From CAZNSX01 sp964575845 (GTDB taxonomy: Bacteria; UBA8248; CAZNSX01): a stretch of DNA of 64,000 nucleotides. The position numbers and the translations under genes are program-made. The DNA lies in the NCBI GenBank assembly GCA_964575845.1, contig CAZNSX010000005.1, forward strand, positions 248,001 through 312,000, read 5' to 3'. Below the pieces are notes generated by a model. The model did no database searches, was not told the origin of the DNA, and saw only the letters and a list, made by a program, of their open reading frames with translations. This document shows, piece by piece, positions 24,997 through 33,615 of this stretch. Positions within the stretch are counted from its first letter, which is position 1; every line of letters starts with the position of its first letter.

Positions 24997-27240
24997 CTAT
25001 TCCTTCCGCACGAACAGGAAATCTCCGCCGTCGTGCCCCGTATTTCTGATGTCGCCGTACTCGGGAGTCTGATTCGAGTTCACAACCACCGGACGTTGGA
25101 TTTTGCCGAAGAGCTGCTGTCCTTCCATGACCCAGTCGTTCTCGCGCAGCGCGTCCAGAAAGGCCTTCGCGAACACCGAGTGCCCGCCGCCGCCGCTGTC
25201 CAGCACAGGTTCGAAGCCGCCCGCGCTCAACACGGTCCGCGAGCGCTTGGCCGCCATGCGCTTCAGCCAGACCAAGCGCTCCGCCCCGGTCTTCAGCTGT
25301 GCCGGTGCCGAGCGGGTCAGCGTCCCCGAATAACAGCTGTCGGCTACGACCATCACATGCCTCGCGTTCATCGCCCTGAGCGTAGTCTGCAGGTCGTGGG
25401 TCCCGATCCAGTTGGCGGTAATGTCCTTGTCGGCATCCGCCGGAAGCCAGTATCCCGTGTCCGCCGCTTTATCGAGAAAGCCGTGACCGGCGTAATAAAT
25501 CAGCAGGTTGTCCCTTTCGGTCAGCTCGGCGCGCAGTCTGGACAATGCCGCGAGGATTTCATACCGCGTCGCATCGAGGAGCAGTCTTACTTTGAAGCCG
25601 TAATCCCGCTCAAGAACCTCAGCGACGGCAATGGCGTCGTCTTTCGCGGTTTTCAGCGGCGTGATATTCCGATAGTTGTTGATTCCGACGACCAGGGCGT
25701 GATAGCGCCCGAGACGGCCGTAAAGATTCGGCCTCGCCTCTTTGGGGGCCGGTGGGGGCTCAGACACCTGCCTCTTTGCGACCTGGCTGTACTGTTTCGC
25801 CCGAAATTTCGCCAACGGCGCAAACTGACCATCCGGATACTTCTGGAGATACGCCTGGTAATCCCCTGCATTCTTGCTGTTCTTGATCGCATCCCAAAAG
25901 GCGAGTTCGAACGCGGCTTCCTGAGCGAGAGCCTTTTGCTTTTCGTTTTCCTCTTGCCTCCCGGCGATTTCCCGCGCCTCCTGCTCCTTGCGGGAGCGCT
26001 CTTCCTCGGCGAGTTTCCTCAGTCGCTCCTCGGCGGGGTCGGCCTTTTTCGCCACGGCGGTGGTTGGGGGGAGGGATTTTTGCACGAGGGCCTTTTCGAT
26101 GCCCGGCCGCGCCCGTGTGATAAAATCCCTGAGCAAATCAGAAAGCAAGCTCTTTATATTACCTTGTCGAGATCCGCTTCCGCGGTATACTCCCCGCTCA
26201 TCTTCGACGTCAATCAGCGCAAGATAGATTTGTCCACCTGAGCGAGCGTCAATCTCATCCCGGGCGAGGAGCGCGACGAAATCGGCCCCGTGTTTTCTTG
26301 CGAACATCCGGGCCAGACGATAGTTGTTATCCGTGAGGCGAGGATAGTCATAGTAGCTCTCGAACGTGAGGTTCTTCGCCTCGGGCAATTCCTTCAGGGG
26401 AGCGATTGCCGAATCACCGTAGATGACATCGAATTTACTTGTGACCGTCGGAATGACTTTCTCAGCAAACACTGAACGGAGCTCTTCAGTGCTGGTCGCG
26501 TAGGTCCGATGCCCATCGAACGGCCCGAGGACCAGAAGCTTGAGGCGCCCCGGAGCGGCGCGCCGTTCCGCCGTTGCGGCCTGGCGCGCGGCGGCCGCCT
26601 TTCGATGGATGGCCAGTCGGAGGGCGGCCCTTGCTTTTCGGTTGAAAAGGTTCTGAAAGGCCCGCCTCGAGACGGGCAATCTTTCTTCAGGGGTCATGTC
26701 CTTGGTATATCTTGCTTCTTCCTCGAAGAGACCGTTCGGGTCGTTCACATCGATGAGACGTGACGTGACCACGCACCCTGATTTAAATCCCAGTCCTTCG
26801 ATGTGCCGGTCGACGATGAAGACGAAATCCGCACGTGCCCGGCGACCGAAATCGCGCGCGAGGCGGAAGCGGTCCTTTTTGAAATCATCGAACGCGTGTC
26901 GCCTTCCGCCGCTTGCCTCCTTCAGCCGGTCATCGGGAAGCAGCCGGAAAACCTCCAAGCCGGAAATTGCCTTCTTTGTCCGCTCGCGGAGAACTCTTGG
27001 GTGTGCGCCGGAACAAGGTCTTCCGGACGCCAGCGGCCCGACGAAAAGGAGGTCGAGCTTCTCGCCGGATGCCTTCTGAAGGGCTTGGCTCGCGCCCTCC
27101 CCCGCGGCTAATACCAGGGCGATGAGAAAAGCCGCCGGGAGGATGCTTCCGATGAAAATCTTCTTGGAGAACTGCCTGGAAGGTCGAGTGCGAGGGATAC
27201 ATATTTGGGTTTTGATGAAGTGAGAAAAAATGGTTTCCAT
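24997..27240 (-). CDS. membrane-anchored caspase-fold (C14) protease
   Basis: A 747-residue protein with an N-terminal anchor (about residues 28-47). Two tandem similar domains follow (about 60-200 and 232-385; both carry an RLAR-x-F-x-R/K-x-x-ADFV element and an LIDV-N/E-D element), then a charged coiled coil (about 400-445, EERLRKLAEEERSRKEQE), a short AFWDAIKNSKNAGDYQAYLQ element, and a caspase domain (about 510-745). The caspase dyad is His586 (YYAGHG) and Cys636 (VADSCYSG), with the p20-like start RYHALVVGINNYRN. GGAGG precedes the ATG by eight bases. It converges on the CHASE2 cyclase, ends about 100 bases from it, and probably belongs to the same functional locus. Substrates unknown. 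Confidence 0.9.
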   Translation of the reverse strand: METIFSHFIKTQICIPRTRPSRQFSKKIFIGSILPAAFLIALVLAAGEGASQALQKASGEKLDLLFVGPLASGRPCSGAHPRVLRERTKKAISGLEVFRLLPDDRLKEASGGRRHAFDDFKKDRFRLARDFGRRARADFVFIVDRHIEGLGFKSGCVVTSRLIDVNDPNGLFEEEARYTKDMTPEERLPVSRRAFQNLFNRKARAALRLAIHRKAAAARQAATAERRAAPGRLKLLVLGPFDGHRTYATSTEELRSVFAEKVIPTVTSKFDVIYGDSAIAPLKELPEAKNLTFESYYDYPRLTDNNYRLARMFARKHGADFVALLARDEIDARSGGQIYLALIDVEDERGVYRGSGSRQGNIKSLLSDLLRDFITRARPGIEKALVQKSLPPTTAVAKKADPAEERLRKLAEEERSRKEQEAREIAGRQEENEKQKALAQEAAFELAFWDAIKNSKNAGDYQAYLQKYPDGQFAPLAKFRAKQYSQVAKRQVSEPPPAPKEARPNLYGRLGRYHALVVGINNYRNITPLKTAKDDAIAVAEVLERDYGFKVRLLLDATRYEILAALSRLRAELTERDNLLIYYAGHGFLDKAADTGYWLPADADKDITANWIGTHDLQTTLRAMNARHVMVVADSCYSGTLTRSAPAQLKTGAERLVWLKRMAAKRSRTVLSAGGFEPVLDSGGGGHSVFAKAFLDALRENDWVMEGQQLFGKIQRPVVVNSNQTPEYGDIRNTGHDGGDFLFVRKE

Positions 27241-27596
27241 TTTTCATGCCTCCAGGCGAGAAAAACCACCACATCCGGGCACGAAGGGTTTTTATTTCCT
27301 CAATCTTTGATATATATAATTATACCACTTTCCCTATCAAGGTCGGAATTTCACCATGGAACCTTTTTTCCGCCTTAACTTCTTGATTTTTTTGCCCCAA
27401 AGTCTTTTTGGGATGGCGAGAAAGCCTATGGGTGAGCTTCAGGAGCAATTTTCCTAACTAGCGGGCCCGGTCAAGAAATTCTCTCGGCCGGAGCCAGGAC
27501 AGCTAATTTCTTTAATTTTTGAGGAGTGGGCATTATAATAGCATCTAACCCTTTTCCTGACATGTCCCTTGAGCCTTGTCCTACGGGAGGGAAATC
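27241..27596. other. intergenic region between divergent genes
   Basis: About 355 bases separating the caspase-fold gene (leftward) from the OppF-like gene (rightward). AT-rich blocks at 27308-27330 (TATATATAATTATACC) give possible -10 elements on both strands, but no well-spaced -35 is seen. No gene. Confidence 0.5.
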
Positions 27597-28607
27597 TTGG
27601 CTGAACGACTTCTAGAGGTAGTCAAGCTTAAAAAGTACTTTCCCCTGAGAAGCGGTGTCTTCTCTAGAGTCTCAGGCTATGTGCATGCAGTGGACGGGGT
27701 GAGCTTTGACCTCAAGCCCGGTGAGACCCTGGGCCTTGTGGGGGAGAGCGGATGTGGGAAGAGCACCTGTGGGAGAGCTATCCTGCGACTGATCGAGCCC
27801 ACTTCGGGCAAGGTTCTCTTCAACGGCGTCAACATCCTGGAACTCGAAAAGGAAACGATTCGACGTATGAGACGGGAGATGCAGATCATCTTCCAGGACC
27901 CTTACGCTTCCCTGAACCCCCGGATGACGGTGGGAAGTATCGTGGGGGAGCCTCTGGCCATCCATAAAGTTGCCCGGGGTAGGGAGCGGGAGGAGAGAGT
28001 AGCCTCTCTTCTCAGGAGGGTAGGACTCCGGCCCGAGCACATGAGGCGCTACCCTCACGAGTTCAGCGGGGGCCAGCGGCAGAGGATAGGCATAGCGCGG
28101 GCTCTGGCCCTGAACCCCCGCCTAATCATAGGTGATGAGCCTGTATCCTCTCTTGACGTTTCGGTTCAAGCGCAGGTCATCAACCTCCTGGAAGACCTCC
28201 AGGAAGAATTCGGGATCTCTTACCTGATAATCGCCCATGACCTCGCGGTCATCCATCATATAAGCGACCGCATAACGGTCATGTATTTGGGAAAAATAGT
28301 GGAGGTAGGCGAGGCCGAGGAGCTGGTCGAAAACCCCTTGCATCCCTATACAGAGGCTCTTCTTTCGGCTGTCCCGGTACCTGACCCGACCGCCAAGAAA
28401 AAGCGACTCGTGCTCAAGGGCGATGTCCCGAGCCCGGTGCACCCGCCCCCTGGCTGCCGCTTTCACACCCGCTGTCCCTACCGTTTTGAGCCCTGCGACA
28501 AGGGGGAGCCCCCCCTAAAGGACATAACGGGCGAGGGTCACCTGGCAGCCTGCTATCTCAGATATCCCGACAGACCCCCCTTTCTCGAAGAGGAAGAAGA
28601 CCCCTGA
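27597..28607 (+). CDS. oppF: oligopeptide ABC transporter ATP-binding protein
   Basis: A 336-residue ATPase of the OppF/DppF type. The Walker A is GLVGESGCGKSTCG, the signature is FSGGQRQRIGIARAL, Walker B is LIIGDEPVSSLDVS, and the C-terminal oligopeptide-specific tail is present (VPSPVHPPPGCRFHTRCPYR with its cysteines, which in some family members bind an Fe-S cluster). The TTG at 27597 is chosen because GGGAGGG lies five bases upstream; the frame could extend to 27576. No OppA, B, C or D gene is found nearby, so this is an orphan ATPase that must work with components encoded elsewhere. Confidence 0.9.
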   Translation: MAERLLEVVKLKKYFPLRSGVFSRVSGYVHAVDGVSFDLKPGETLGLVGESGCGKSTCGRAILRLIEPTSGKVLFNGVNILELEKETIRRMRREMQIIFQDPYASLNPRMTVGSIVGEPLAIHKVARGREREERVASLLRRVGLRPEHMRRYPHEFSGGQRQRIGIARALALNPRLIIGDEPVSSLDVSVQAQVINLLEDLQEEFGISYLIIAHDLAVIHHISDRITVMYLGKIVEVGEAEELVENPLHPYTEALLSAVPVPDPTAKKKRLVLKGDVPSPVHPPPGCRFHTRCPYRFEPCDKGEPPLKDITGEGHLAACYLRYPDRPPFLEEEEDP

Positions 28608-28624
28608 GAGAAGACCCCGGTGGG

Positions 28625-29737
28625 CTAGCCTCCGAGCCCAAGAAGATGGGTGTTGCCGAGCCTCACCCGCCTGAGGCCCGCCTCCGTGGCCACCCGGTAG
28701 CAGCGCTCCGCCTGAGAGCGGGAGGTGATGGGAAGGTCTGTCATCTCAAATTGCGGGTGGAAGGCGAGAAGAGAGTAAGGAATCTCAGGGTTGAGGCTTC
28801 CCAGAAAAGAAGCTATTGCCCCCACCTCCTCCTCATCCACATAGCCCGGGAGGAGGAGGGTGCTGGCGACGAAAAGAGGGGGCTCAGGCCGCTCTTTCGC
28901 CAGATCCGCCATGAAGCGGCAGTTCTCCAGGGTGACCTCGTTGGAGACGCCCGTCAGGGCAAAGTGCAGGGCCGGGCTCCAGGCCTTGAAGTCAAACTTA
29001 ACGCAGCCTCCGGTCTTGAGGGAAAGCTCCGCCACGTGCCCGAGGAGCTCTGGGGGGATGTTGCCGTTTGTCTCCCAGCAAATCCTGAGGGGACCTCGCT
29101 TTCGTCTCCTGAGGGCCAGGCGCGCAGTTGCCAGGGCGTGCGGAAGCTGGGTTGAGGGGTCACCCCCGAAAAAACAGATGCAGTTAGTCAGGGCGTCGGC
29201 CTTCTGGGCAAGCTCCTCTGCACCACCTCCCCGTCCCGTGGTCCTCTCCCTGAAATGCCAGTTCTGGCAGAAAAGACAGTCAAAGGAGCAGGAGCGGTAG
29301 AAGACGGCAAGATTCTTATGGCCGTATTCGGGGCCGGGGCGGGTGGAGAAGAGTTCCCCTCCCGAGTCACTTCCGCCGGGGCAGACCCAGGCGGCAACGC
29401 AATTGGTAGGAAGGGGGTCATGGTACCAATCATAGACCCCTCTCCGGGGGGTGCCGCCCTCGTGCACCAGCTTTCCCCCACGGACCTTCCTCAGGCCACA
29501 AAATCCCCTCTCGCCCTCCGCAATATTGCAGCGGTTCCCACAGAGGGGACAGAGCACTCCGCCTTCAGCTCGGGGGGGAGCGCCGGGAAGGCCGAAGTGC
29601 TCTCTCCCTTTCCGATGAATGCCCGCAAGCGCTTGTCTGAGGCTGGGGAAGCCCTCTTTTATGCAGGGACAGCAGAGGGATAATACTTCAGAGATGAGGG
29701 GCGAGCGCGCTCCGCACCTCGTGCACCGCCCTTCCAT
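28625..29737 (-). CDS. AmrS/PflA-like radical SAM protein
   Basis: A 370-residue radical SAM enzyme. The [4Fe-4S]/SAM motif is CSFDCLFC (C-x3-C-x2-C), preceded by the family signature around LCPLCGNRCNIAEGERGFCG and followed by FFGGDPSTQLPHAL, as in the AmmeMemoRadiSam (AmrS) family, related to pyruvate formate-lyase activating enzymes. There is an extra N-terminal cysteine knuckle (GRCTRCGARS...LCCPC), not typical of all members. The ATG at 29737 is preferred; the frame reaches a TTG at 29767. It ends 17 bases from the stop of the convergent OppF-like gene. The usual partners AmmeMemo AmrA and AmrB are not seen here, so the substrate is unknown. Confidence 0.8.
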   Translation of the reverse strand: MEGRCTRCGARSPLISEVLSLCCPCIKEGFPSLRQALAGIHRKGREHFGLPGAPPRAEGGVLCPLCGNRCNIAEGERGFCGLRKVRGGKLVHEGGTPRRGVYDWYHDPLPTNCVAAWVCPGGSDSGGELFSTRPGPEYGHKNLAVFYRSCSFDCLFCQNWHFRERTTGRGGGAEELAQKADALTNCICFFGGDPSTQLPHALATARLALRRRKRGPLRICWETNGNIPPELLGHVAELSLKTGGCVKFDFKAWSPALHFALTGVSNEVTLENCRFMADLAKERPEPPLFVASTLLLPGYVDEEEVGAIASFLGSLNPEIPYSLLAFHPQFEMTDLPITSRSQAERCYRVATEAGLRRVRLGNTHLLGLGG

Positions 29738-29788
29738 CGGAAAGCCTAAAAGCCTCAGGAGGGTCAAGAATTAACTGATTAAGGAGAA

Positions 29789-29810
29789 AGGGGGGGCACA
29801 TTCCCCCCCT
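29789..29810 (-). terminator. GC-hairpin terminator of the racemase-family gene
   Basis: Seven Gs (29790-29796), a 6-base loop and seven Cs (29803-29809) form a perfect stem. Read on the minus strand the stem is followed by TTTCTCCTT. It lies 24 bases after the stop of the gene at 29834-30679. Confidence 0.6.
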
Positions 29811-29833
29811 CCCATCAGGGTTCTCTTCTTCCT

Positions 29834-30679
29834 TTAGGCGGGAACCTTCTTTTCCTTGTGCCAGTGCGTGAAATCGTATGAGCCGGCCCCGAGATACTCC
29901 ATATGGGCCCGGAACTCCCTCATGTCTTCTTCTGAAGGCTTCTTGAAGACGTTCTTCCGGCTTATGAAGTTAAGGCCCGCCTTCTTCAGGTCAACGAGCG
30001 TTTCCAGGAACTTCAGCTGGGCAGTCTGAATATCCAGCACGATGGCTCCATCCACCTCCCGGAGTCCCCCCATCTGGATTATGGGGCTCATCACGGCACA
30101 GGCGGGGATTATCACCTCAGCCCCGTCGGCAACACAGCTCTTGGACACCTTTTCAAAGTCGTCAAGCTGTTTCTGGGGCACGAGCAGGGCCTCCGTCTGG
30201 TCCTCTGTGCTGATATACAGGGGCCTCACAGGATTATGGCTTATGGCCCGGCCCCAGAGCCGGTAGCGGTCAAGGATGGCGTCTATGCAGGGTTTCACGT
30301 CAGCGTGGATGCAGATGGTCGCAAAACGGTAGCCCATCATGCAGGCCATGAGCATGGAGGATTCGCCGGGGCCGACCACTGGGATGTCAACCGCCTCCCT
30401 CCCCTGCCAGAGGCAGGGGTCGAAGAAGCAACCGATCATCACGCCATCAAAGCCGTCCTTCTCCGCCTGGACAATCTCCTCCATGAGCTCGCGCTCATAG
30501 AGGAAGATGAAATAGTTGTGGAGGAAATATTTCAGGTCGGGCATTGATTTTGTTACAGTCCTGAGCTCCACGTCAGTATCGGGCCTCTTGGATAGGGCCC
30601 AGTTCTTGTGGAGGACATCCGCAAAGGCGGAAAGATAGTTCTCGCTCTCAGTCACGACGTTCAGATAACAGAGTCTCAT
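29834..30679 (-). CDS. Asp/Glu/hydantoin racemase-family protein
   Basis: A 281-residue cytoplasmic protein of the aspartate/glutamate/hydantoin racemase superfamily, in which two cysteines act as acid/base pair. The first is in MIGCFFDPCLW and the second in VIIPACAVMSP, at the right spacing. Residues IPVVGPGESSMLMACMMG resemble the hydantoin-racemase and maleate-isomerase subgroup. The first methionine at 30679 is followed directly by the conserved RLCYLNVVTESE strand. Whether it racemises, isomerises or decarboxylates cannot be decided. It lies between AmrS-like and biotin synthase genes on the same strand; a functional link is not evident. Confidence 0.75.
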   Translation of the reverse strand: MRLCYLNVVTESENYLSAFADVLHKNWALSKRPDTDVELRTVTKSMPDLKYFLHNYFIFLYERELMEEIVQAEKDGFDGVMIGCFFDPCLWQGREAVDIPVVGPGESSMLMACMMGYRFATICIHADVKPCIDAILDRYRLWGRAISHNPVRPLYISTEDQTEALLVPQKQLDDFEKVSKSCVADGAEVIIPACAVMSPIIQMGGLREVDGAIVLDIQTAQLKFLETLVDLKKAGLNFISRKNVFKKPSEEDMREFRAHMEYLGAGSYDFTHWHKEKKVPA

Positions 30680-30765
30680 GAGTTTGCCTCCTCATCCGTT
30701 GCTCCGGGGCTCTTATGGTAGGGTTCGCTGGCTGAGTCCACAACCCGAAGGGAGAAATGCTTTTT

Positions 30766-31809
30766 TTAGTCTAGGCTATTCTTCCCCAAAGTCAAAACCT
30801 TTTTGGCCGCCCCGACCTCTAAGCCCAGGTCCTCTATCATTTGGACGTCCTCTTCAGGAGGCCTTCCCGGAGTGGTAAGGTAGTTTCCGATGAGAGTCCC
30901 GTTGGCCCCAGCGGGGAAGATAAGGGGCTGGAGCTGCCTGAGGTTCACCTCCCTTCCGCCGCAAACAAAGATGTCCCTATCCGGCAGAAAAAGCCTGTAG
31001 ATGGCGATGATCTTGAGGCACTCAAGAGGCGTAAGCTCCCGCCTCCCCTCAAGAGGGGTTCCCGGGATGGGGTTCAGAAAATTAAGCGGGATGGAGTCCA
31101 CCTGGAGCTCCCTCAGGGTAAGGGCCAGCTCCACCCGCTCCTCCGGCCCCTCGCCCATGCCGAAGATCCCGCCCGAGCATACTCTAAAACCAAGTTCCTT
31201 AGCCGCGCGTACAGAGGCGACATCCTCCTCATAGTCATGAGTTGTACAGATCCGGCTAAAGAAGCTTCTTGCGGTCTCAAGATTGTGGTGGAGGCGATAG
31301 AGGCCGGCCTCTCTAAGGCACCTCATCTCCCCTTCCCCCAGAATTCCCAAGGAAGCGCAGGGCTCGAGTTCCGTCTTCTCTGTGAGGAGCTCAACGGCGC
31401 GGCAGAGCTTCTCCAGCTCCTTCTCCCTCCGGATCCCTCTTCCGCTCGTAACGATGGAGAACTCCCGTGCCCCATCCCCCTGAGCTCGGAGGGCCCCATC
31501 CAGGATTCTCTCGGGCTTGAGCAGAGGGTATTGGTTTATGCCTGTGTTGAAGTGAACCGATTGTGCACAGAAGGCACAGTCCTCGGGGCAGCGGCCGCTT
31601 TTTGCATTTATTATGGCACAGAGGGCCACCGCATCCCCCTTGTGATAGGCCCTGAGGCGGCCCGCGATGGAGAGCAGTTCAAAGAGGTCAGAACCCCGGG
31701 CAGTAAAAAGGAAAAGAGCCTCATCTCCTGTGAGGCGGGGGTCTCCCCTCAGCGCCCTTTCTCCCACCTCATTCAAGAGAGGCTTAAGGACTCTCAAAGC
31801 TCCTTTCAT
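30766..31809 (-). CDS. bioB: biotin synthase
   Basis: About 347 residues. Radical SAM enzyme that inserts sulfur into dethiobiotin, the last step of biotin synthesis. The SAM cluster motif is CPEDCAFC within IINAKSGRCPEDCAFCAQS, the hallmark of BioB; the PLNFLNPIPGTPLE and AGANGTLIGNYLTT segments further confirm it. The preferred start is ATG at 31809 (MKGALRVLKPLL) because the N-terminal family region begins near ERALRGDP; in-frame ATG 31854 and GTG 31887 give an unusual hydrophobic extension. No convincing ribosome site picks one. No bioA, D or F is visible here. Confidence 0.9.
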   Translation of the reverse strand: MKGALRVLKPLLNEVGERALRGDPRLTGDEALFLFTARGSDLFELLSIAGRLRAYHKGDAVALCAIINAKSGRCPEDCAFCAQSVHFNTGINQYPLLKPERILDGALRAQGDGAREFSIVTSGRGIRREKELEKLCRAVELLTEKTELEPCASLGILGEGEMRCLREAGLYRLHHNLETARSFFSRICTTHDYEEDVASVRAAKELGFRVCSGGIFGMGEGPEERVELALTLRELQVDSIPLNFLNPIPGTPLEGRRELTPLECLKIIAIYRLFLPDRDIFVCGGREVNLRQLQPLIFPAGANGTLIGNYLTTPGRPPEEDVQMIEDLGLEVGAAKKVLTLGKNSLD

Positions 31810-32243
31810 CCCCGGTATAGCAAGAAGGCAGAGCCCAAAAAGCCGGCCCCTCATCGCATGGCTGAACCGCCCGCTCTTGTAGCACACTTTTCAATTATCC
31901 ACCGGCAGTTTAGTTTACAGCAAAAAACTTCATTTTTCAAAGAGTAGGGCACTGGTCGTCAGGCAAAGTTTGAATGACTGTAACCTATTTATAAATATGG
32001 CATTAAAGGCCATTTAATATCTTGCGAGAACCTTCAAAAAACTCCTTGACAAAAAAACTCTTTACTATGGTATCTATATGGCGGAAATTATATGCTTATC
32101 TCTAATGCCCGAGCGGTCTTGGAGAGCGCCCGGAGAGAAAAGCGGATTGGGGTAGGAAGTGAGCCTGCCACTGACTACGGGTGGAGTCGGTGGTGAATTA
32201 GTCAGGGTCAAGATTTTTTCTCAGGAGGAGAGGGGGGAAGAAA
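31810..32243. promoter_or_regulatory. intergenic region with liv promoter candidate
   Basis: About 430 bases between divergent bioB and livK. A good -35 hexamer TTGACA lies at 32046-32051, with TATCTAT-like -10 candidates at 32066-32077 (spacing not ideal, 14 or 19 bases). The long leader (about 160 bases) before livK could hold regulation. TGTAAAC at about 31908-31914 on the minus strand looks like half a BirA-type site but the second half is missing. Confidence 0.4.
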
Positions 32244-33470
32244 ATGAAAGGAAGCGAAAAAGGGATCAAGCTACTTCTGGTTATAGTGTTGGGGTTAGCC
32301 TTTATTCTTGTCCAGGGCCATCCGGTCCTGGCTAAGCAGAAAGTGAGGATAAGCTTCATTGGCCCCTTGACCGGCGGAAATGCCTCAATGGGTCTCGGCG
32401 GCCGGAATTCCTTCCTGTTGGCGGTCCGCGAGTACAATCGAGGAATGTTCGGAGAAAAGAAGTATGAATACGAGGCGGTGGTGGAAGACGATGAGTGTGT
32501 CCCAGCTACAGGCGTCCGCGTCGCCACCAAGATGGCCTCAGATCCTTCCGTCATTGCCGGCGCCTCTCACTATTGCAGTATGGTGGGAATTGCGACTAAA
32601 CCTGTGTTTGCGCAGTACAGGTTGCCTTCCATGATCTGGGGGGCGGTGCTCCCCGCCATAACCATCCCCTCACCAAAATACATAACCCGGGTCAACGGGA
32701 CACAGAGGGAACAGAACGCTTTCCACGCCGATTGGTCCAGGAAGACCGTGAAAGAGGTGTACGGAACATCGCCCGAGACTTATGTGGTCATTCACGACAT
32801 CACCGATTACGGCAGGGGTCACGCCGAGTACTTCATCCATTCCGTTGAGAAAATAGGGGGAAAAATCTTGGCCAAGATGGGCATCACCATCGGCCAGAAA
32901 GATTTCTCCGCAGAGCTGACCAGAGCCAAGGCTCTTAATCCTGACGTGATCTTCTTCGGTGGCCTGACCGCCGAAGGAGCCAGGTTGCGGATCCAGATGG
33001 AAAAATTGGGCATCAAAGCTGGCTTTGAAGGAACTTCTGGAATTTTGAACGAGGACTTCAATAAGACCGTGGGAGCCAAAGTTGCCGAGGGCTCTATGGC
33101 CTTCGGAGAGGGCGCTCCCTTCGAGAAGCTCCCCGGCGGTAAAGAGTTCTTTCAGAGATATCAGAAAGAAGGCTTCAAGGATGAGCCCGAGTTCTACGGT
33201 ATCTTTGCCTATATAGCCGCCCAACTCATCATGGACGCCGTCGAAGAGGTTGGTCCCGACCGCGAAAAGGTGGCCGAGCTCGTGGCCCATACCGATAGGA
33301 AAAGTTCAGCCATCGGTCCCATCAAATTCGATGAGAATGGCCAGAATATCTTGCCCGTAGTGACCGCCTATGTCAGTCAGGATGGGAAGTGGGTGGTCTG
33401 GGAAGATTCAGAATATGCTACGGGAAAGAGGGTTCTCCCCACCGTCAAGAACCTGAGAGAAAAGAAGTAA
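32244..33470 (+). CDS. livK: branched-chain amino acid-type ABC substrate-binding protein
   Basis: A 408-residue periplasmic binding protein of the Leu/Ile/Val-type (family 6, type I fold). Signal peptide at residues 1-30 (IKLLLVIVLGLAFILVQG, cleaved near VLAKQKV). The mature protein begins VRISFIGPLTGGNASMG, the family's ligand-binding strand, and NVDP-like segments follow (AKALNPDVIFFGG). AGGAGAGGGGGGAAG precedes the ATG. It heads a complete livKHMGF operon. The substrate need not be branched amino acids; such systems also take up amides, urea and aromatic compounds. Confidence 0.9.
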   Translation: MKGSEKGIKLLLVIVLGLAFILVQGHPVLAKQKVRISFIGPLTGGNASMGLGGRNSFLLAVREYNRGMFGEKKYEYEAVVEDDECVPATGVRVATKMASDPSVIAGASHYCSMVGIATKPVFAQYRLPSMIWGAVLPAITIPSPKYITRVNGTQREQNAFHADWSRKTVKEVYGTSPETYVVIHDITDYGRGHAEYFIHSVEKIGGKILAKMGITIGQKDFSAELTRAKALNPDVIFFGGLTAEGARLRIQMEKLGIKAGFEGTSGILNEDFNKTVGAKVAEGSMAFGEGAPFEKLPGGKEFFQRYQKEGFKDEPEFYGIFAYIAAQLIMDAVEEVGPDREKVAELVAHTDRKSSAIGPIKFDENGQNILPVVTAYVSQDGKWVVWEDSEYATGKRVLPTVKNLREKK

Positions 33471-33523
33471 ATCTAGCTAGTTAAGGTATAACTCGAAAGT
33501 GTGGGTCAATTCTGTGCTCGTCC

Positions 33524-33577
33524 GGGAGATTTCCCCCTTATTGCCGCCGATGAGGCTCTTTAAGGGGGAAATCCCCC
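33524..33577 (+). promoter_or_regulatory. strong stem-loop between livK and livH
   Basis: A perfect 13-base stem GATTTCCCCCTTA (33528-33540) / TAAGGGGGAAATC (33561-33573), with a 20-base loop, extended by GGG/CCC. It lies about 55 bases after the livK stop and about 40 bases before livH. There is no long T-tract. It probably limits or stabilises the message so that the binding protein is made in excess over the permease, as known for other binding-protein-dependent operons. Confidence 0.65.
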
Positions 33578-33615
33578 CTCTATTTCCTCATGATCCTATC
33601 GCTTCCGCCTAACCA

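Noticed and set aside
24625..26241. 538-codon open frame on the plus strand
   Set aside because: It runs through the cyclase end and antisense to the caspase-fold gene; composition is arginine- and proline-rich and no domain is seen, so it is a shadow of GC-rich genes.
31900..31930. BirA-type operator upstream of bioB
   Set aside because: Only one half-site (TGTAAAC) is present; no second half at the usual spacing.
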